From contig NZ_LWEH01000007.1 in assembly GCF_001635455.1 (NCBI RefSeq), forward strand, positions 37-64,036: 64,000 nt of DNA, given 5' to 3'. The notes under the pieces were generated by a model. It did no database searches. It saw only the letters and a program-made list of their open reading frames with translations, and was not told the DNA's origin. Shown here piece by piece: positions 18,198-30,534 of this stretch. The first letter of the stretch is position 1, and each line of letters begins with the position of its first letter. Made by a program: the position numbers and the translations under genes. This DNA is from Vibrio sp. HI00D65 (GTDB taxonomy: Bacteria; Pseudomonadota; Gammaproteobacteria; Enterobacterales; Vibrionaceae).

Positions 18198-18216
18198 ATC
18201 AAACAATTTTTTTGAT
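18198..18216. promoter_or_regulatory. Inverted repeat in the punR-punC intergenic region (candidate PunR site)
   Basis: ATCAAA (18198-18203) and TTTGAT (18211-18216) form an inverted repeat with a seven-base spacer, 38 bases before punC. A related TTTTTTGATTGAT occurs near the punR start. The size suits a LysR-type site, but binding is only inferred. Confidence 0.35.
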
Positions 18217-18253
18217 GATAAAAACATCACTACTTTTAGCGTAATGGCATCTT

Positions 18254-19465
18254 ATGAATATTTCTAAATTTCAATTGGTCTACCTTGCAGTACTTTCAAT
18301 GCTAGGTTTTATCGCGACCGATATGTACCTTCCTGCATTTAAGGCGATGGAGATCGATTTCGCAACCGGCCCCGAGCAGATAGCACTATCTCTTACTGTG
18401 TTCCTTGGTGGTATGGCAATGGGTCAACTGCTTTGGGGATTGGCGAGTGATAAATACGGTCACCGTAATACGCTAGCGGTTGGTCTTCTTATTTTCACTG
18501 CCGCTTCGTTCGGTTTGGCATTCAGTACTGAAGTTTGGCACCTACTGACGCTGCGCTTCATTCAAGCGATTGGCGTATGTGCACCAGCGGTAATCTGGCA
18601 AGCGATGGTTATCAAACGCTACTCTGAGAGCAGCAGCCAACAAATTTTTGCAACCATCATGCCTTTGGTGGCACTGTCTCCAGCTCTGGCACCTCAACTT
18701 GGTGTACTGCTGGCAGATAACTTTGGCTGGCACAGCATCTTCGTGACATTAACACTAATGGGTGCGCTGCTAGTGGCAACCACTATGGCTCAACCAAAAG
18801 AAGCGCCAGAAGTAAAGCAAACATCAGTGAAAACTGATATCAAGATGCTGCTTAAATCGAAGCCTTACGTGGGTAACGTATTGATGTTTGCATCGGCTTC
18901 TGCAGCATTCTTTGCTTACCTGACGGGTATGCCTGAGATCATGGCTCAGCTGGGCTACGAAGCAAAAGACATCGGTCTGAGTTTCATCCCACAGACGATC
19001 GCATTCATGGCGGGTGGTTACTTCGGTAAGCAAGCAGTGAAGAAATATGGCGATGGCGTGGTACTAAGAAATCTGATTGGTTTGTTCAGCGTTGCTGCAA
19101 TGCTTATCTTTATCGCATCACAGTGGGAACTGACATCAATCTGGCCTCTACTTGCACCCTTCTGTCTGATTGCCGCAGCAAATGGCGCACTTTACCCAAT
19201 CGTGGTAAACCGTGCTCTATCAAGTGCGAAACAAAGCCCAGCAACAGCAGCTGGTCTACAGAATAGCTTGCAAATCAGCATCAGCGGTCTATCAAGCGCA
19301 TTGGTAGCAGCAATGGCAAGCCAAGCACTAAGTGCAACAGGTATTGCAGTTGTAATTTGTTTAGGCGCACTGTGGATTGGCTACATTGTGTCGAACAAAG
19401 AGCTTTCAGAACACTTTGCAGCGCCAGATAACTCCCGTGTTGTAGCAGAAGAGAAGCAAGACTAG
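18254..19465 (+). CDS. punC: Bcr/CflA-type MFS transporter PunC
   Basis: A 403-residue major facilitator with about 12 membrane spans. The opening VYLAVLSMLGFIATDMYLPAFKAM is the Bcr/CflA drug-resistance family start, and the loop GLASDKYGHRNTL is the MFS motif A. Best likeness is to E. coli PunC (YdhC), a purine nucleoside transporter in the inner membrane. The divergent punR gene supports this over a generic drug exporter. It has no clear ribosome binding site. A bidirectional terminator separates it from glmU. Confidence 0.85.
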   Translation: MNISKFQLVYLAVLSMLGFIATDMYLPAFKAMEIDFATGPEQIALSLTVFLGGMAMGQLLWGLASDKYGHRNTLAVGLLIFTAASFGLAFSTEVWHLLTLRFIQAIGVCAPAVIWQAMVIKRYSESSSQQIFATIMPLVALSPALAPQLGVLLADNFGWHSIFVTLTLMGALLVATTMAQPKEAPEVKQTSVKTDIKMLLKSKPYVGNVLMFASASAAFFAYLTGMPEIMAQLGYEAKDIGLSFIPQTIAFMAGGYFGKQAVKKYGDGVVLRNLIGLFSVAAMLIFIASQWELTSIWPLLAPFCLIAAANGALYPIVVNRALSSAKQSPATAAGLQNSLQISISGLSSALVAAMASQALSATGIAVVICLGALWIGYIVSNKELSEHFAAPDNSRVVAEEKQD

Positions 19466-19481
19466 TTTCTAGCTTTATAGA

Positions 19482-19512
19482 AAAGCCAATAGCGGTCAAC
19501 GCTACTGGCTTT
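19482..19512. terminator. Bidirectional terminator between punC and glmU
   Basis: AAAGCCAATAGCG and CGCTACTGGCTTT pair with one mismatch around GTCAA, between two convergent genes. Confidence 0.75.
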
Positions 19513-19527
19513 GATAGGAGTTGAAGC

Positions 19528-20886
19528 TTATTTCTTCGTTGGGCGCTGCCAATCCGCAATCTTGCGCTCTTTAGCACGACTGATTACCAATTCATTTTCA
19601 GAAACATCACGTGTTACCGTTGAACCCGCTCCTACTGTCGCGCCATTGCCGATAGTAACAGGAGCGATTAATTGGCTATCAGAACCAACGAATACGTCAT
19701 CGCCGATGATGGTCTTAAACTTGTTCGCACCATCGTAGTTACAAGTAATAGCACCAGCACCAACGTTAACACGCTGACCAATCTCAGCATCGCCTAAATA
19801 TGTTAGGTGGTTCGCTTTAGAACCCTCACCAAGACGAGTGTTCTTCACTTCCACAAAGTTGCCAACGTGCGAATCATTACGCATGTCAGCACCTGGACGT
19901 AGGCGAGTAAATGGACCAACTGTACAGTCTTCACCAACAGTTGCACCTTCAATTACGCTGTATGGGCGAATAACCGTGTTATCATCAATTTCACAGTCCT
20001 TTAAAACACAGCCAGTGCCGATAATCACGTTATCACCAATACTTACACTGCCTTCAATAATAACGTTGGTGTCGATTTCAACATCCATACCACACTGCAG
20101 TTCGCCACGTAGCTCAAAGCGGCTAGGATCGCGTAACATAACACCCTGCTTCAACAGTTTGTCTGCTTGTTCAGCTTGGTAAGCACGCTCTAGACGAGCC
20201 AGTTGAGAGCGATCGTTCACACCTTCAACTTCAATTGGGCTAACTGGATGTACCGCTTCTACCGCACGACCTTCATCATGAGCTGCAGCAATAACGTCAG
20301 TCAGGTAGTATTCACCTTGCGCGTTGTCATTGCTCAGGCCTGACAACCAACGCTTAAGATCACCACCCGTCGCGACCATAACGCCGGTGTTGATCTCTTT
20401 GATAAGCTTCTGCTCATCCGTTGCATCTTTTTGTTCAACAATCGCCACAACTGGACCATTGCGACGAATAATACGGCCGTAACCCATTGGGTTATCCAGT
20501 ACAACGGTAAGTAGTGCGATACCACCGTTTGGTTGAGCGTCTAATAGGTTTTCAATAGTTTCAGGCGAGATAAGAGGAACGTCACCATAAAGTACCAATA
20601 CTTTCTCATCGTCAGCAAAGTGAGCTGATGCCTGATCAACCGCGTGACCTGTACCTAACTGCTCTGCTTGTAGTGCCCAATTTACCGATTCCTCAGCCAA
20701 AGTAGCCTTCATCTGGTCACCACCATGGCCGTAAACCAAGTGGATATTTTGAGCGCCTAGGCCATTACAGGTATCGATCACATGCTTCACCATTGGTTTG
20801 CCCGCAAGAGTATGCAGAACCTTTGGTGTGTTTGAGTACATGCGAGTACCTTTGCCCGCAGCAAGAATTACCGCGCTAAACTTCAT
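19528..20886 (-). CDS. glmU: Bifunctional UDP-N-acetylglucosamine pyrophosphorylase / glucosamine-1-phosphate acetyltransferase
   Basis: A 452-residue enzyme making UDP-GlcNAc for peptidoglycan and LPS. The ATG at 20886 gives the family start [16 protein letters not shown]; a start 19 codons upstream is unlikely. The N-terminal half is the uridylyltransferase ([24 protein letters not shown]). The C-terminal half from about residue 250 is a left-handed beta-helix of hexapeptide repeats ending with the acetyl-CoA site region ([13 protein letters not shown]). It lies downstream of the atp operon in the same direction, as in E. coli, with a terminator between. Confidence 0.97.
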   Translation of the reverse strand: MKFSAVILAAGKGTRMYSNTPKVLHTLAGKPMVKHVIDTCNGLGAQNIHLVYGHGGDQMKATLAEESVNWALQAEQLGTGHAVDQASAHFADDEKVLVLYGDVPLISPETIENLLDAQPNGGIALLTVVLDNPMGYGRIIRRNGPVVAIVEQKDATDEQKLIKEINTGVMVATGGDLKRWLSGLSNDNAQGEYYLTDVIAAAHDEGRAVEAVHPVSPIEVEGVNDRSQLARLERAYQAEQADKLLKQGVMLRDPSRFELRGELQCGMDVEIDTNVIIEGSVSIGDNVIIGTGCVLKDCEIDDNTVIRPYSVIEGATVGEDCTVGPFTRLRPGADMRNDSHVGNFVEVKNTRLGEGSKANHLTYLGDAEIGQRVNVGAGAITCNYDGANKFKTIIGDDVFVGSDSQLIAPVTIGNGATVGAGSTVTRDVSENELVISRAKERKIADWQRPTKK

Positions 20887-21012
20887 TTTAAACCTATCCA
20901 ACGTAATTTTTATTAAGCTGATATTGTAACCGTTTTGAGACAAAAACTTAAATTGTAATAACCATTTAATTGGTAGTGATACGTAAACGTATATTTATGA
21001 GAATGCAAAAAA

Positions 21013-21039
21013 CAAAAAGGCGACCCTTAGGTCGCCTTT
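21013..21039 (-). terminator. Terminator of the atp operon
   Basis: Read on the minus strand, AAAGGCGACC and GGTCGCCTTT form a 10-bp stem with a four-base loop, then a T run, 29 bases after the atpC stop. Confidence 0.92.
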
Positions 21040-21067
21040 AGCTCAGAACCAATAATCTTATAAAAGA

Positions 21068-21490
21068 TTAACGGCGCTGTTTTGTCAGTTCGATAACTCG
21101 TAACTGAGCAATGGCTTTAGCCAGTTCACCGGCCGCTTGTGCGAAGTCTATGTCGCCATGCTGATTTTGGATATTCTCCACAGCCTTGCGTTTAGCTTCT
21201 TCCGCCTTTGCTGCGTCTAGCTCTTCACCACGGATAGCTGTATCAGCCAGTACAGTCGCTGTACCAGGCTGAACTTCTACCATACCACCAGAAACATAAA
21301 TGATTTCTTCGTGGCCGTGCTGCTTAACAATACGCACCATACCAGGCTTGATAGCGGTCAGCAGTGGAGTATGACCATGGAAAATACCAAGCTCACCCTC
21401 ACTACCGGTCACCTGAAACGTCTCAACAAGACCAGAAAAAAGCTTTTTCTCTGCACTTACTACGTCTAGGTGAAAGGTTATTGCTGCCAT
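21068..21490 (-). CDS. atpC: F1 ATP synthase epsilon subunit
   Basis: This 140-residue subunit of the F1 central stalk contacts gamma and the c ring and inhibits ATP hydrolysis. The N-terminal beta sandwich is visible ([38 protein letters not shown]), followed by a two-helix C-terminal domain rich in Ala, Lys and Glu. It is the last gene of the operon, 18 bases after atpD, with AGGAGG before its start. Confidence 0.96.
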   Translation of the reverse strand: MAAITFHLDVVSAEKKLFSGLVETFQVTGSEGELGIFHGHTPLLTAIKPGMVRIVKQHGHEEIIYVSGGMVEVQPGTATVLADTAIRGEELDAAKAEEAKRKAVENIQNQHGDIDFAQAAGELAKAIAQLRVIELTKQRR

Positions 21491-21508
21491 ATCGCCTCCT
21501 AGTTAGCC

Positions 21509-22930
<1,422 letters not shown>

Positions 22931-22963
22931 TTAGTTTTACCTAAGCTTAAAACGAATAAGCGA

Positions 22964-23830
22964 TTAAACCGCTGCTGCACCTGAAACGATTTCAGAAAGT
23001 TCTTGTGTAATAGCCGCTTGACGCGCCTTGTTGTACACAAGCTCTAAATCATCGATTAGGTCGCTAGCGTTGTCGGTTGCAGCTTTCATTGCAATCATTC
23101 GAGCCGCTTGCTCACAAGCAAGGTTCTCTACCACACCTTGGTACACTTGAGATTCGACATAACGAACCAATAGTGCATCTAGTAGTGGCTTTGGCTCAGG
23201 CTCATAAATGTAGTCCCAAGCATGATCGCGCTGCATGTCTTCGCTATCTGATTTAGGCAAAGGAAGTAATTGATCGATCGTTGGTTCTTGTACCATAGTG
23301 TTTTCAAACTTGTTGAACACTACGAATAGGCGATCCAATTCACCTTCATCATATTTCTTTAGCATTACGCTTACAGAGCCGATTAAGTCTTCAAGGCTTG
23401 GGCTATCGCCTAGACCAGAAACTTGAGCTGCTACTTTCGCGCCGCTGTTGTTGAAAAATGCTGTTGCTTTTGAACCGATAATTGCCAGTTCAACTTCAGC
23501 ACCTTTCTCAGACCAGTCTTTCATGTCTAACATAGCTTTCTTGAACAAGTTAATGTTCAAGCCGCCACATAGACCACGGTCTGTAGAAACGATGATGTAA
23601 CCAACACGTTTGGCTTCACGTTCCTCAAGATAAGGATGCTTATACTCAAGGCTACCGTTAGCCAAATGACCGATCACTTTACGCATTGTTTCTGCATATG
23701 GACGAGTAGCTTCCATTGCGTCTTGAGAACGACGCATTTTTGAAGCTGCTACCATTTCCATTGCTTTCGTAATCTTCTGTGTGCTTTTAACACTACCGAT
23801 TTTATTACGTATCTCTTTTGCGCCGGCCAT
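22964..23830 (-). CDS. atpG: F1 ATP synthase gamma subunit
   Basis: This 288-residue rotor shaft of F1 begins [34 protein letters not shown], the long N-terminal coiled-coil helix of gamma subunits. The Rossmann-like middle holds [11 protein letters not shown]. The C-terminal helix ends [19 protein letters not shown], the conserved terminal signature. GGAGAG stands before the start. It lies between atpA and atpD in the standard order. Confidence 0.97.
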   Translation of the reverse strand: MAGAKEIRNKIGSVKSTQKITKAMEMVAASKMRRSQDAMEATRPYAETMRKVIGHLANGSLEYKHPYLEEREAKRVGYIIVSTDRGLCGGLNINLFKKAMLDMKDWSEKGAEVELAIIGSKATAFFNNSGAKVAAQVSGLGDSPSLEDLIGSVSVMLKKYDEGELDRLFVVFNKFENTMVQEPTIDQLLPLPKSDSEDMQRDHAWDYIYEPEPKPLLDALLVRYVESQVYQGVVENLACEQAARMIAMKAATDNASDLIDDLELVYNKARQAAITQELSEIVSGAAAV

Positions 23831-23878
23831 CGTTACTCTCCGTTAATGGTATGAGGTGACCCGAAGGCCACCCACCAA

Positions 23879-25420
23879 TTACCAGGTCTGGGTTGCTTTG
23901 AAATCGTCAACAAGCTTCTTCAGCTCAGCTTCGATATCATTGTTGTAAGCACCCGTTGTGTCGATCTGTGTAGCTAGATCGCCATATTGACCGCGAGCAA
24001 ACGATAGTAAAGCAGCTTCAAAATCTAACAGCTTATCAAGCGCTACATCTTGAAGGTAACCACGCTCTGCAGCGAAGATTACAAGTGCTTGGTCAAATAC
24101 AGACATAGGAGCGTATTGCTTCTGCTTCATTAGCTCTGTAACTTTTTGACCATGGTCTAGCTGCTTCTTAGTCGCTTCATCAAGGTCAGACGAGAACTGT
24201 GCGAATGCCGCTAGTTCACGGTACTGTGCTAGAGCTGTACGGATACCGCCAGATAGCTTCTTGATGATTTTAGTCTGCGCTGAACCACCTACACGAGATA
24301 CTGAGATACCAGGGTCAACAGCTGGACGTACGCCTGCGTTGAATAGCTCAGTTTGTAGGAAGATCTGACCATCGGTAATCGAGATTACGTTCGTCGGTAC
24401 GAATGCAGATACGTCACCAGCTTGCGTTTCAATGATAGGAAGAGCAGTTAAAGAACCAGTCTTGCCTTTCACTTCACCGTTAGTGAATGTTTCTACGTAG
24501 TGTTCGCTTACACGAGCAGCACGCTCTAGTAGACGAGAGTGAAGGTAGAAAACATCACCTGGGAATGCTTCACGACCTGGTGGACGCTTAAGTAGTAGCG
24601 AGATCTGACGGTAAGCTACGGCTTGCTTAGATAAATCATCATAAACAATCAGTGCATCTTCACCGCGATCACGGAAGTATTCACCCATCGCACAACCTGC
24701 GTATGGCGCTAGGTATTGTAGCGCTGCAGATTCAGAAGCAGATGCAACAACAACAATAGTGTTAGCTAGCGCGCCGTGCTCTTCTAGTTTGCGAACTACG
24801 TTAGCGATAGTCGATGCTTTCTGACCGATTGCTACGTAGATAGAGAAAATACCAGAATCTTTTTGGTTAATAATCGCATCGATCGCCATCGCTGTTTTAC
24901 CAGTTTGACGGTCACCGATTACTAGCTCACGTTGACCACGACCGATTGGGATCATTGAGTCAACAGACTTGTAACCAGTTTGTACAGGTTGATCTACCGA
25001 TTTACGGTCGATTACACCTGGTGCAATTACTTCTACAGGCGAAGTTAGTTTCGCTTCGATAGGACCTTTACCATCAATTGGCTCACCTAGTGTGTTTACA
25101 ACACGACCAAGTAGTTCTGGACCTACTGGCACTTCAAGAATGCGGCCAGTACCTGTAACTTTCATGCCTTCCTGTAGGTCAGCATATGGGCCCATTACAA
25201 CAGCACCAACCGAATCACGGTTCAAGTTAAGTGCTAGCGCGTAACGGCCACCCGGTAGTTCAATCATTTCACCTTGCATCACGTCCGCTAGGCCGTGAAT
25301 GCTAAGGATGCCATCGCTTACCGAAACGATAGTACCTTCATTGCGAGCTTCACTAACAACGTCGAAAGATTCAATACGTTGTTTAATTAGATCGCTAATT
25401 TCAGTGGAATTAAGTTGCAT
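23879..25420 (-). CDS. atpA: F1 ATP synthase alpha subunit
   Basis: This encodes 513 residues from the ATG at 25420 ([19 protein letters not shown], the usual alpha start); an in-frame ATG ten codons earlier overlaps atpH. Walker A GDRQTGKT is near residue 169, and the signature [13 protein letters not shown] is near 363. The subunit holds the non-catalytic nucleotide sites. GGGGATTGGAGC precedes the start. The gene lies 13 bases after atpH. Confidence 0.97.
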   Translation of the reverse strand: MQLNSTEISDLIKQRIESFDVVSEARNEGTIVSVSDGILSIHGLADVMQGEMIELPGGRYALALNLNRDSVGAVVMGPYADLQEGMKVTGTGRILEVPVGPELLGRVVNTLGEPIDGKGPIEAKLTSPVEVIAPGVIDRKSVDQPVQTGYKSVDSMIPIGRGQRELVIGDRQTGKTAMAIDAIINQKDSGIFSIYVAIGQKASTIANVVRKLEEHGALANTIVVVASASESAALQYLAPYAGCAMGEYFRDRGEDALIVYDDLSKQAVAYRQISLLLKRPPGREAFPGDVFYLHSRLLERAARVSEHYVETFTNGEVKGKTGSLTALPIIETQAGDVSAFVPTNVISITDGQIFLQTELFNAGVRPAVDPGISVSRVGGSAQTKIIKKLSGGIRTALAQYRELAAFAQFSSDLDEATKKQLDHGQKVTELMKQKQYAPMSVFDQALVIFAAERGYLQDVALDKLLDFEAALLSFARGQYGDLATQIDTTGAYNNDIEAELKKLVDDFKATQTW

Positions 25421-25433
25421 GCTCCAATCCCCA

Positions 25434-25967
25434 TTAAGACTGCAATGCATCGCTCAGGCGGTCTAGTCGACCACGCGCTGAGTTATCGATGACTAGGTCT
25501 CCGGCTCGAATAATAACTCCGCTAAGCAGAGTCTCATCTATACTGCAATTCAGCTGTACTTTGCGCGCTAGGCGCTGTTCCAATTTGCTGCTGATATCTG
25601 CGCGTTGTTCTTCCGAAAGTTCAACCGCTGAAGTCACTTCAACGTCGATCTCTTTCTCGTGCTCTTGTTTGAGCAATAAGAACTCTTTGCAAACATCAGG
25701 AAAAGCCATTAATCGGCCATTCTCTGCCATCACTTTTATCAAGTTCTGGCCGAATTCATCAAATTGTTCGCCACAAACTGCAATGAATACTTCCGCTAAT
25801 TTTTCAGCAGTTAGAGAACTGCTTAGTAGATTGTGGATATCATTGTTTTGTGCCACTTCGGCAGCAAAAGAGAGCATTTGACTCCATTGGTCAAGCTCAC
25901 CTTTTTCTACCGCAAAGTCAAAAGCTGCTTTAGCATAGGGGCGTGCGATTGTTGTCAAATCAGACAT
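25434..25967 (-). CDS. atpH: F1 ATP synthase delta subunit
   Basis: A 177-residue peripheral-stalk protein that links the top of F1 to the b subunits. The start [19 protein letters not shown] and the end [26 protein letters not shown] are the family signatures. The N-terminal six-helix bundle and C-terminal beta domain are of normal length. The start is 15 bases from the atpF stop. Confidence 0.96.
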   Translation of the reverse strand: MSDLTTIARPYAKAAFDFAVEKGELDQWSQMLSFAAEVAQNNDIHNLLSSSLTAEKLAEVFIAVCGEQFDEFGQNLIKVMAENGRLMAFPDVCKEFLLLKQEHEKEIDVEVTSAVELSEEQRADISSKLEQRLARKVQLNCSIDETLLSGVIIRAGDLVIDNSARGRLDRLSDALQS

Positions 25968-25982
25968 ATACAGCCCCTTGCT

Positions 25983-26453
25983 TTAAAGTTTTGCAGTAAT
26001 GTTGTCAAGAAGGTCTTTGTGTACGTCTTTATCGATCGTACGCTCAAGGATCTTCTCAGCACCAGCTATAGCCAGAGTTGCGACTTGTTTGCGCAGGTCA
26101 TCACGGGCACGTGTGCGCTCAGCTTCAAGTTCTGCTTCAGCTTGCGCTAAGATTTTCTGGCGTTCTGCCTGAGCTTCTTCGCGAGCTTCATCAATAATTT
26201 GAGCTTTACGTTTGTTTGCCTGTTCAATAACCTCAGTTGCAGTGCGCTTTGCTTCTTTCATTTGCTCAGAAGCGTTGGCTTGTGCCAGGTTCAAGTCTTT
26301 AGCAGCGCGCTCAGCGGCTACTAGACCGTCAGCAATTTTCTTCTGACGCTCTTCAATTGCTTGCATGATTGGTGGCCATACATATTTCATGCAGAACCAA
26401 ACAAACAGTGAAAAAGCAATTGCTTGACCCAGCAGAGTTGCGTTCATATTCAC
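25983..26453 (-). CDS. atpF: Fo ATP synthase b subunit
   Basis: A 156-residue stator subunit. One membrane span at residues 5-25 ([20 protein letters not shown]) is followed by a long, charged, Ala-rich coiled coil that reaches up to F1. The length equals that of E. coli b. It lies 59 bases after atpE and 15 before atpH. Confidence 0.97.
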   Translation of the reverse strand: MNMNATLLGQAIAFSLFVWFCMKYVWPPIMQAIEERQKKIADGLVAAERAAKDLNLAQANASEQMKEAKRTATEVIEQANKRKAQIIDEAREEAQAERQKILAQAEAELEAERTRARDDLRKQVATLAIAGAEKILERTIDKDVHKDLLDNITAKL

Positions 26454-26512
26454 AACAGCTACCCCTCGTTAAGAATCAACTACAAAAATTTAATTAACTA
26501 TTAGAGAGTTAA

Positions 26513-26770
<258 letters not shown>

Positions 26771-26821
26771 TTACGTTCTCCGATTAACATTAATAGTTAG
26801 AATAAAGCTTAAAAATTTTTT

Positions 26822-28017
<1,196 letters not shown>

Positions 28018-28081
28018 GTATTCGTTCCTCTTTAAGCCCACTTTACCACTCGCTAAAAAGCGTGCTGAGAAATTGGCGAAA

Positions 28082-28109
28082 ATTATACGTTCAGCCAAAT
28101 CGATTGCAA
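28082..28109 (-). promoter_or_regulatory. Candidate atp operon promoter
   Basis: On the minus strand TTGCAA is followed after 16 bases by a perfect TATAAT (complement at 28082-28087), giving a start about 60 bases before atpI. A second, weaker pair, TTGTCG and TAAATG with 17 bases between, lies at 28125-28153. Confidence 0.5.
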
Positions 28110-28185
28110 TAAGAACGCTGCAATCATTTACATTTTTGCATACAAACCGACAACTTTTGTACGAAATTACTTGTTTATTACATAA

Positions 28186-28199
28186 TTGACCTAAATCAA
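28186..28199. promoter_or_regulatory. FNR/CRP-like box upstream of the atp operon
   Basis: TTGACCTAAATCAA differs from the FNR consensus TTGATnnnnATCAA at one conserved base. It lies between the parB stop and atpI. Its centre is roughly 74 bases before the weaker candidate start site and about 117 before the better one, so its role is uncertain. Confidence 0.4.
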
Positions 28200-28208
28200 T
28201 TATCTCAT

Positions 28209-29090
28209 TTAGTACTCTAACTTAGCAATAAGTTGCTCTAATTTGTGAGGCTCATCAAGAGTAATTGTCACTTTTGACTTGCCGCTAACAGAACGAGTAA
28301 CTGAAACGTTTGCTTGCAATTTTTCCGTGAGTCTTCGCGAAAGTTCGATAGCTTCTGTGTCTTCAGGCTTAGATTCAGGCTCAACGTCTGGTTTTAAACA
28401 CTTTTTGACTAGTTGTTCAGTTTGGCGCACGGTCATGCTTTTGGTCGCCGCAGTGTTCGCTGCCTCAACCTGGGTATCGCCTTCAAGCGCAAGCAGTGCT
28501 CGTGCATGCCCCATTTCCAGTTGTTTGTTGGAAACTAAACCTTTTACTTCATTTTCGAGCTGATTGAGACGTAATAAGTTACTAACCGTTGCTCTCGATT
28601 TACCAATCACATCAGCGACTTGCTGGTGCGTCAGTTCAAATTCGTTCTGTAAGCGCTCTAGCGCTTGTGCTTCTTCGATAACATTCAGGTCTTCACGCTG
28701 AATATTCTCGATTAACGCCATCGCAATCGCGGCTTTGTCTTCAACTCGCTTGATAAGACACGGCACTTGCTTAAGGCCCGCTTGACGAGCCGCTCTCCAA
28801 CGACGCTCACCCGCAATAATCTCATACTGATCTTGCGCTAATGGACGTACAACGATTGGCTGGATGATACCTTGAGATTGAATTGAAGACGCCAGCTCTT
28901 CTAGCGCTTCAGGCGCGATATCTTTACGCGGTTGATAAACACCTGGCTTCAAGCTACCAACAGCCAATTCTGTTAGCTCTCCATCAGCCGATAACGCCTG
29001 ACTATGAGAAGCGACTTGCTGTTTTTCACGAGCCAATGAGCTAGTTGCAAGCAGTGCATCTAGCCCTTTTCCTAAACCACGCTTAGACAT
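28209..29090 (-). CDS. parB: Chromosome partitioning protein ParB
   Basis: This 293-residue DNA-binding CTPase loads at parS sites and spreads to form the origin-proximal partition complex. It contains the N-terminal ParB/Srx fold (QPIVVRPLAQDQYEIIAGERRWRAARQAG), where the GERRWRA box binds CTP. A helix-turn-helix (ELTHQQVADVIGKSRATVSNLLRL) and a C-terminal dimerisation segment follow. The last gene of mnmG-rsmG-parA-parB, 23 bases after parA. A parS-like sequence is at 43717. Confidence 0.96.
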   Translation of the reverse strand: MSKRGLGKGLDALLATSSLAREKQQVASHSQALSADGELTELAVGSLKPGVYQPRKDIAPEALEELASSIQSQGIIQPIVVRPLAQDQYEIIAGERRWRAARQAGLKQVPCLIKRVEDKAAIAMALIENIQREDLNVIEEAQALERLQNEFELTHQQVADVIGKSRATVSNLLRLNQLENEVKGLVSNKQLEMGHARALLALEGDTQVEAANTAATKSMTVRQTEQLVKKCLKPDVEPESKPEDTEAIELSRRLTEKLQANVSVTRSVSGKSKVTITLDEPHKLEQLIAKLEY

Positions 29091-29113
29091 TGAGCGAATT
29101 CCTTTGGTTAGAC

Positions 29114-29887
29114 CTATACTGGGACTTCTTCACGACGCAACATTTCGCCTGCAAGGGCAAGATATGCCTTAGCACCAGCGGAATATTTGTCGTAGTACAT
29201 TGCTGGTTTGCCGTGACTAGGCGCTTCAGCAAGACGTACATTTCTAGGGATCACGGTTCGGTAGACTTTGCTACCGAAGTGTTTTTTGAGTTGATCTGAT
29301 ACTTCGTTTGATAAGCGGTTGCGAGGATCATACATAGTACGCAGAAGACCTTCGATCTTCAGGTTCTCGTTAACCACCGCCGCAAGCTTACTTATGGTAT
29401 CCATCAACGCAGTCAAACCTTCAAGAGCAAAGTATTCACATTGCATTGGAACTAATACGGAATCGGCAGCTGCCATGGCATTAATTGTAAGAAGGTTTAA
29501 TGAGGGCGGGCAATCAATGAAGATGAAATCATAATCATCACGAATGGATGCAAGTGCATTTTTAAGGCGAACTTCGCGCGCGAACACTTCCATTAGCTTG
29601 ATTTCTGCCGCAGTAACATCACCGTTTGCGGCGATGAGGTCATAATTGCCAGATGTACTCCGGCAAACTACCTCATCAAATGGGGTGTCTTCAACCAACA
29701 AATCGTAAGCAGTTGCTTCAACCTGATATTTGTCGACACCGCTCGCCATAGTGGCATTACCTTGGGGATCGAGGTCAACAACCAATATCTTGCGTTTAGT
29801 TGCCGCCATTGATGCTGCTAAATTAATGCAAGTTGTTGTTTTTCCTACGCCACCCTTCTGGTTGGCAATTGCTACGATTCTACCCAC
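29114..29887 (-). CDS. parA: Chromosome partitioning ATPase ParA (Soj)
   Basis: This 257-residue deviant Walker ATPase has KGGVGKTT at residues 10-17 with the signature lysine, FIDCPPSLNLLTINA as the Walker B region and the Soj-type ending. It drives segregation of ParB-parS complexes; in Vibrio cholerae ParA1 pulls the chromosome 1 origin toward the cell pole with HubP. Vibrio chromosome 2 has a separate ParAB pair, so this copy marks chromosome 1. It lies 14 bases after rsmG. Confidence 0.96.
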   Translation of the reverse strand: MGRIVAIANQKGGVGKTTTCINLAASMAATKRKILVVDLDPQGNATMASGVDKYQVEATAYDLLVEDTPFDEVVCRSTSGNYDLIAANGDVTAAEIKLMEVFAREVRLKNALASIRDDYDFIFIDCPPSLNLLTINAMAAADSVLVPMQCEYFALEGLTALMDTISKLAAVVNENLKIEGLLRTMYDPRNRLSNEVSDQLKKHFGSKVYRTVIPRNVRLAEAPSHGKPAMYYDKYSAGAKAYLALAGEMLRREEVPV

Positions 29888-29901
29888 TATGGCCTCGCTG
29901 A

Positions 29902-30534
29902 TTATCCCTGACGCGATAAAGTTACTAGATGACGCTCTCCGTCAAGCTCTGGCACTCGCAAAGCTTTGATATCTGTCACTGAACACCATTCAGGTAACAG
30001 GTCAATTTCGTCTCTAGGATTTTGTCCCTTAAGAGCCAAAAATACACCGGATTGCTCTTTAGGTAAATGGTGACACCACTCTACCATGTCTGTCATTGAT
30101 GCAAATGCGCGACTGAGCACTGCATCAAACTTTTCTTCAGGTTGAAACTCTTCAACACGGCTTTGAACCGGCACAACGTTGTCTATGCTTAACTCATGAA
30201 CTACCTGTTTAATAAAACGAATACGCTTACCTAAGCTATCTAGCAAGTAAAACTCGCAGTCTGGGTTCATGATTGAGAGCGGAATCCCAGGTAAGCCTGG
30301 TCCGGTACCCACATCGATAAAGCGCTTACCCTGTAAGTGAGTGCTAACAATGATGCTATCTAAGATATGTTTCACCATCATTTCTAATGGGTCACGAACC
30401 GAAGTCAGGTTGTAAGCCTTATTCCATTTGTTGAGTAATTCAACGTAGCCAACCAGCTGTCTACGTTGTTTTTCAGATACTTCTAGGTCGGTCTGGCCAA
30501 TCAGGTGATCCAGTTTTTCGCGTAATACGCTCAT
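29902..30534 (-). CDS. rsmG: 16S rRNA m7G527 methyltransferase RsmG (GidB)
   Basis: A 210-residue S-adenosylmethionine methyltransferase with the Rossmann motif [17 protein letters not shown] near residue 70 and VLSRAFASM near residue 138. It methylates G527 of 16S rRNA; loss gives low-level streptomycin resistance in other bacteria. The start codon shares one base with the mnmG stop, so the two are translationally coupled. Confidence 0.96.
   Translation of the reverse strand: MSVLREKLDHLIGQTDLEVSEKQRRQLVGYVELLNKWNKAYNLTSVRDPLEMMVKHILDSIIVSTHLQGKRFIDVGTGPGLPGIPLSIMNPDCEFYLLDSLGKRIRFIKQVVHELSIDNVVPVQSRVEEFQPEEKFDAVLSRAFASMTDMVEWCHHLPKEQSGVFLALKGQNPRDEIDLLPEWCSVTDIKALRVPELDGERHLVTLSRQG

Noticed and set aside
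19838..20182. 114-codon open frame on the plus strand inside glmU
   Set aside because: Antisense to the glmU hexapeptide-repeat region; Ser/Thr/Pro-rich composition without a ribosome site, a by-product of the repeat.
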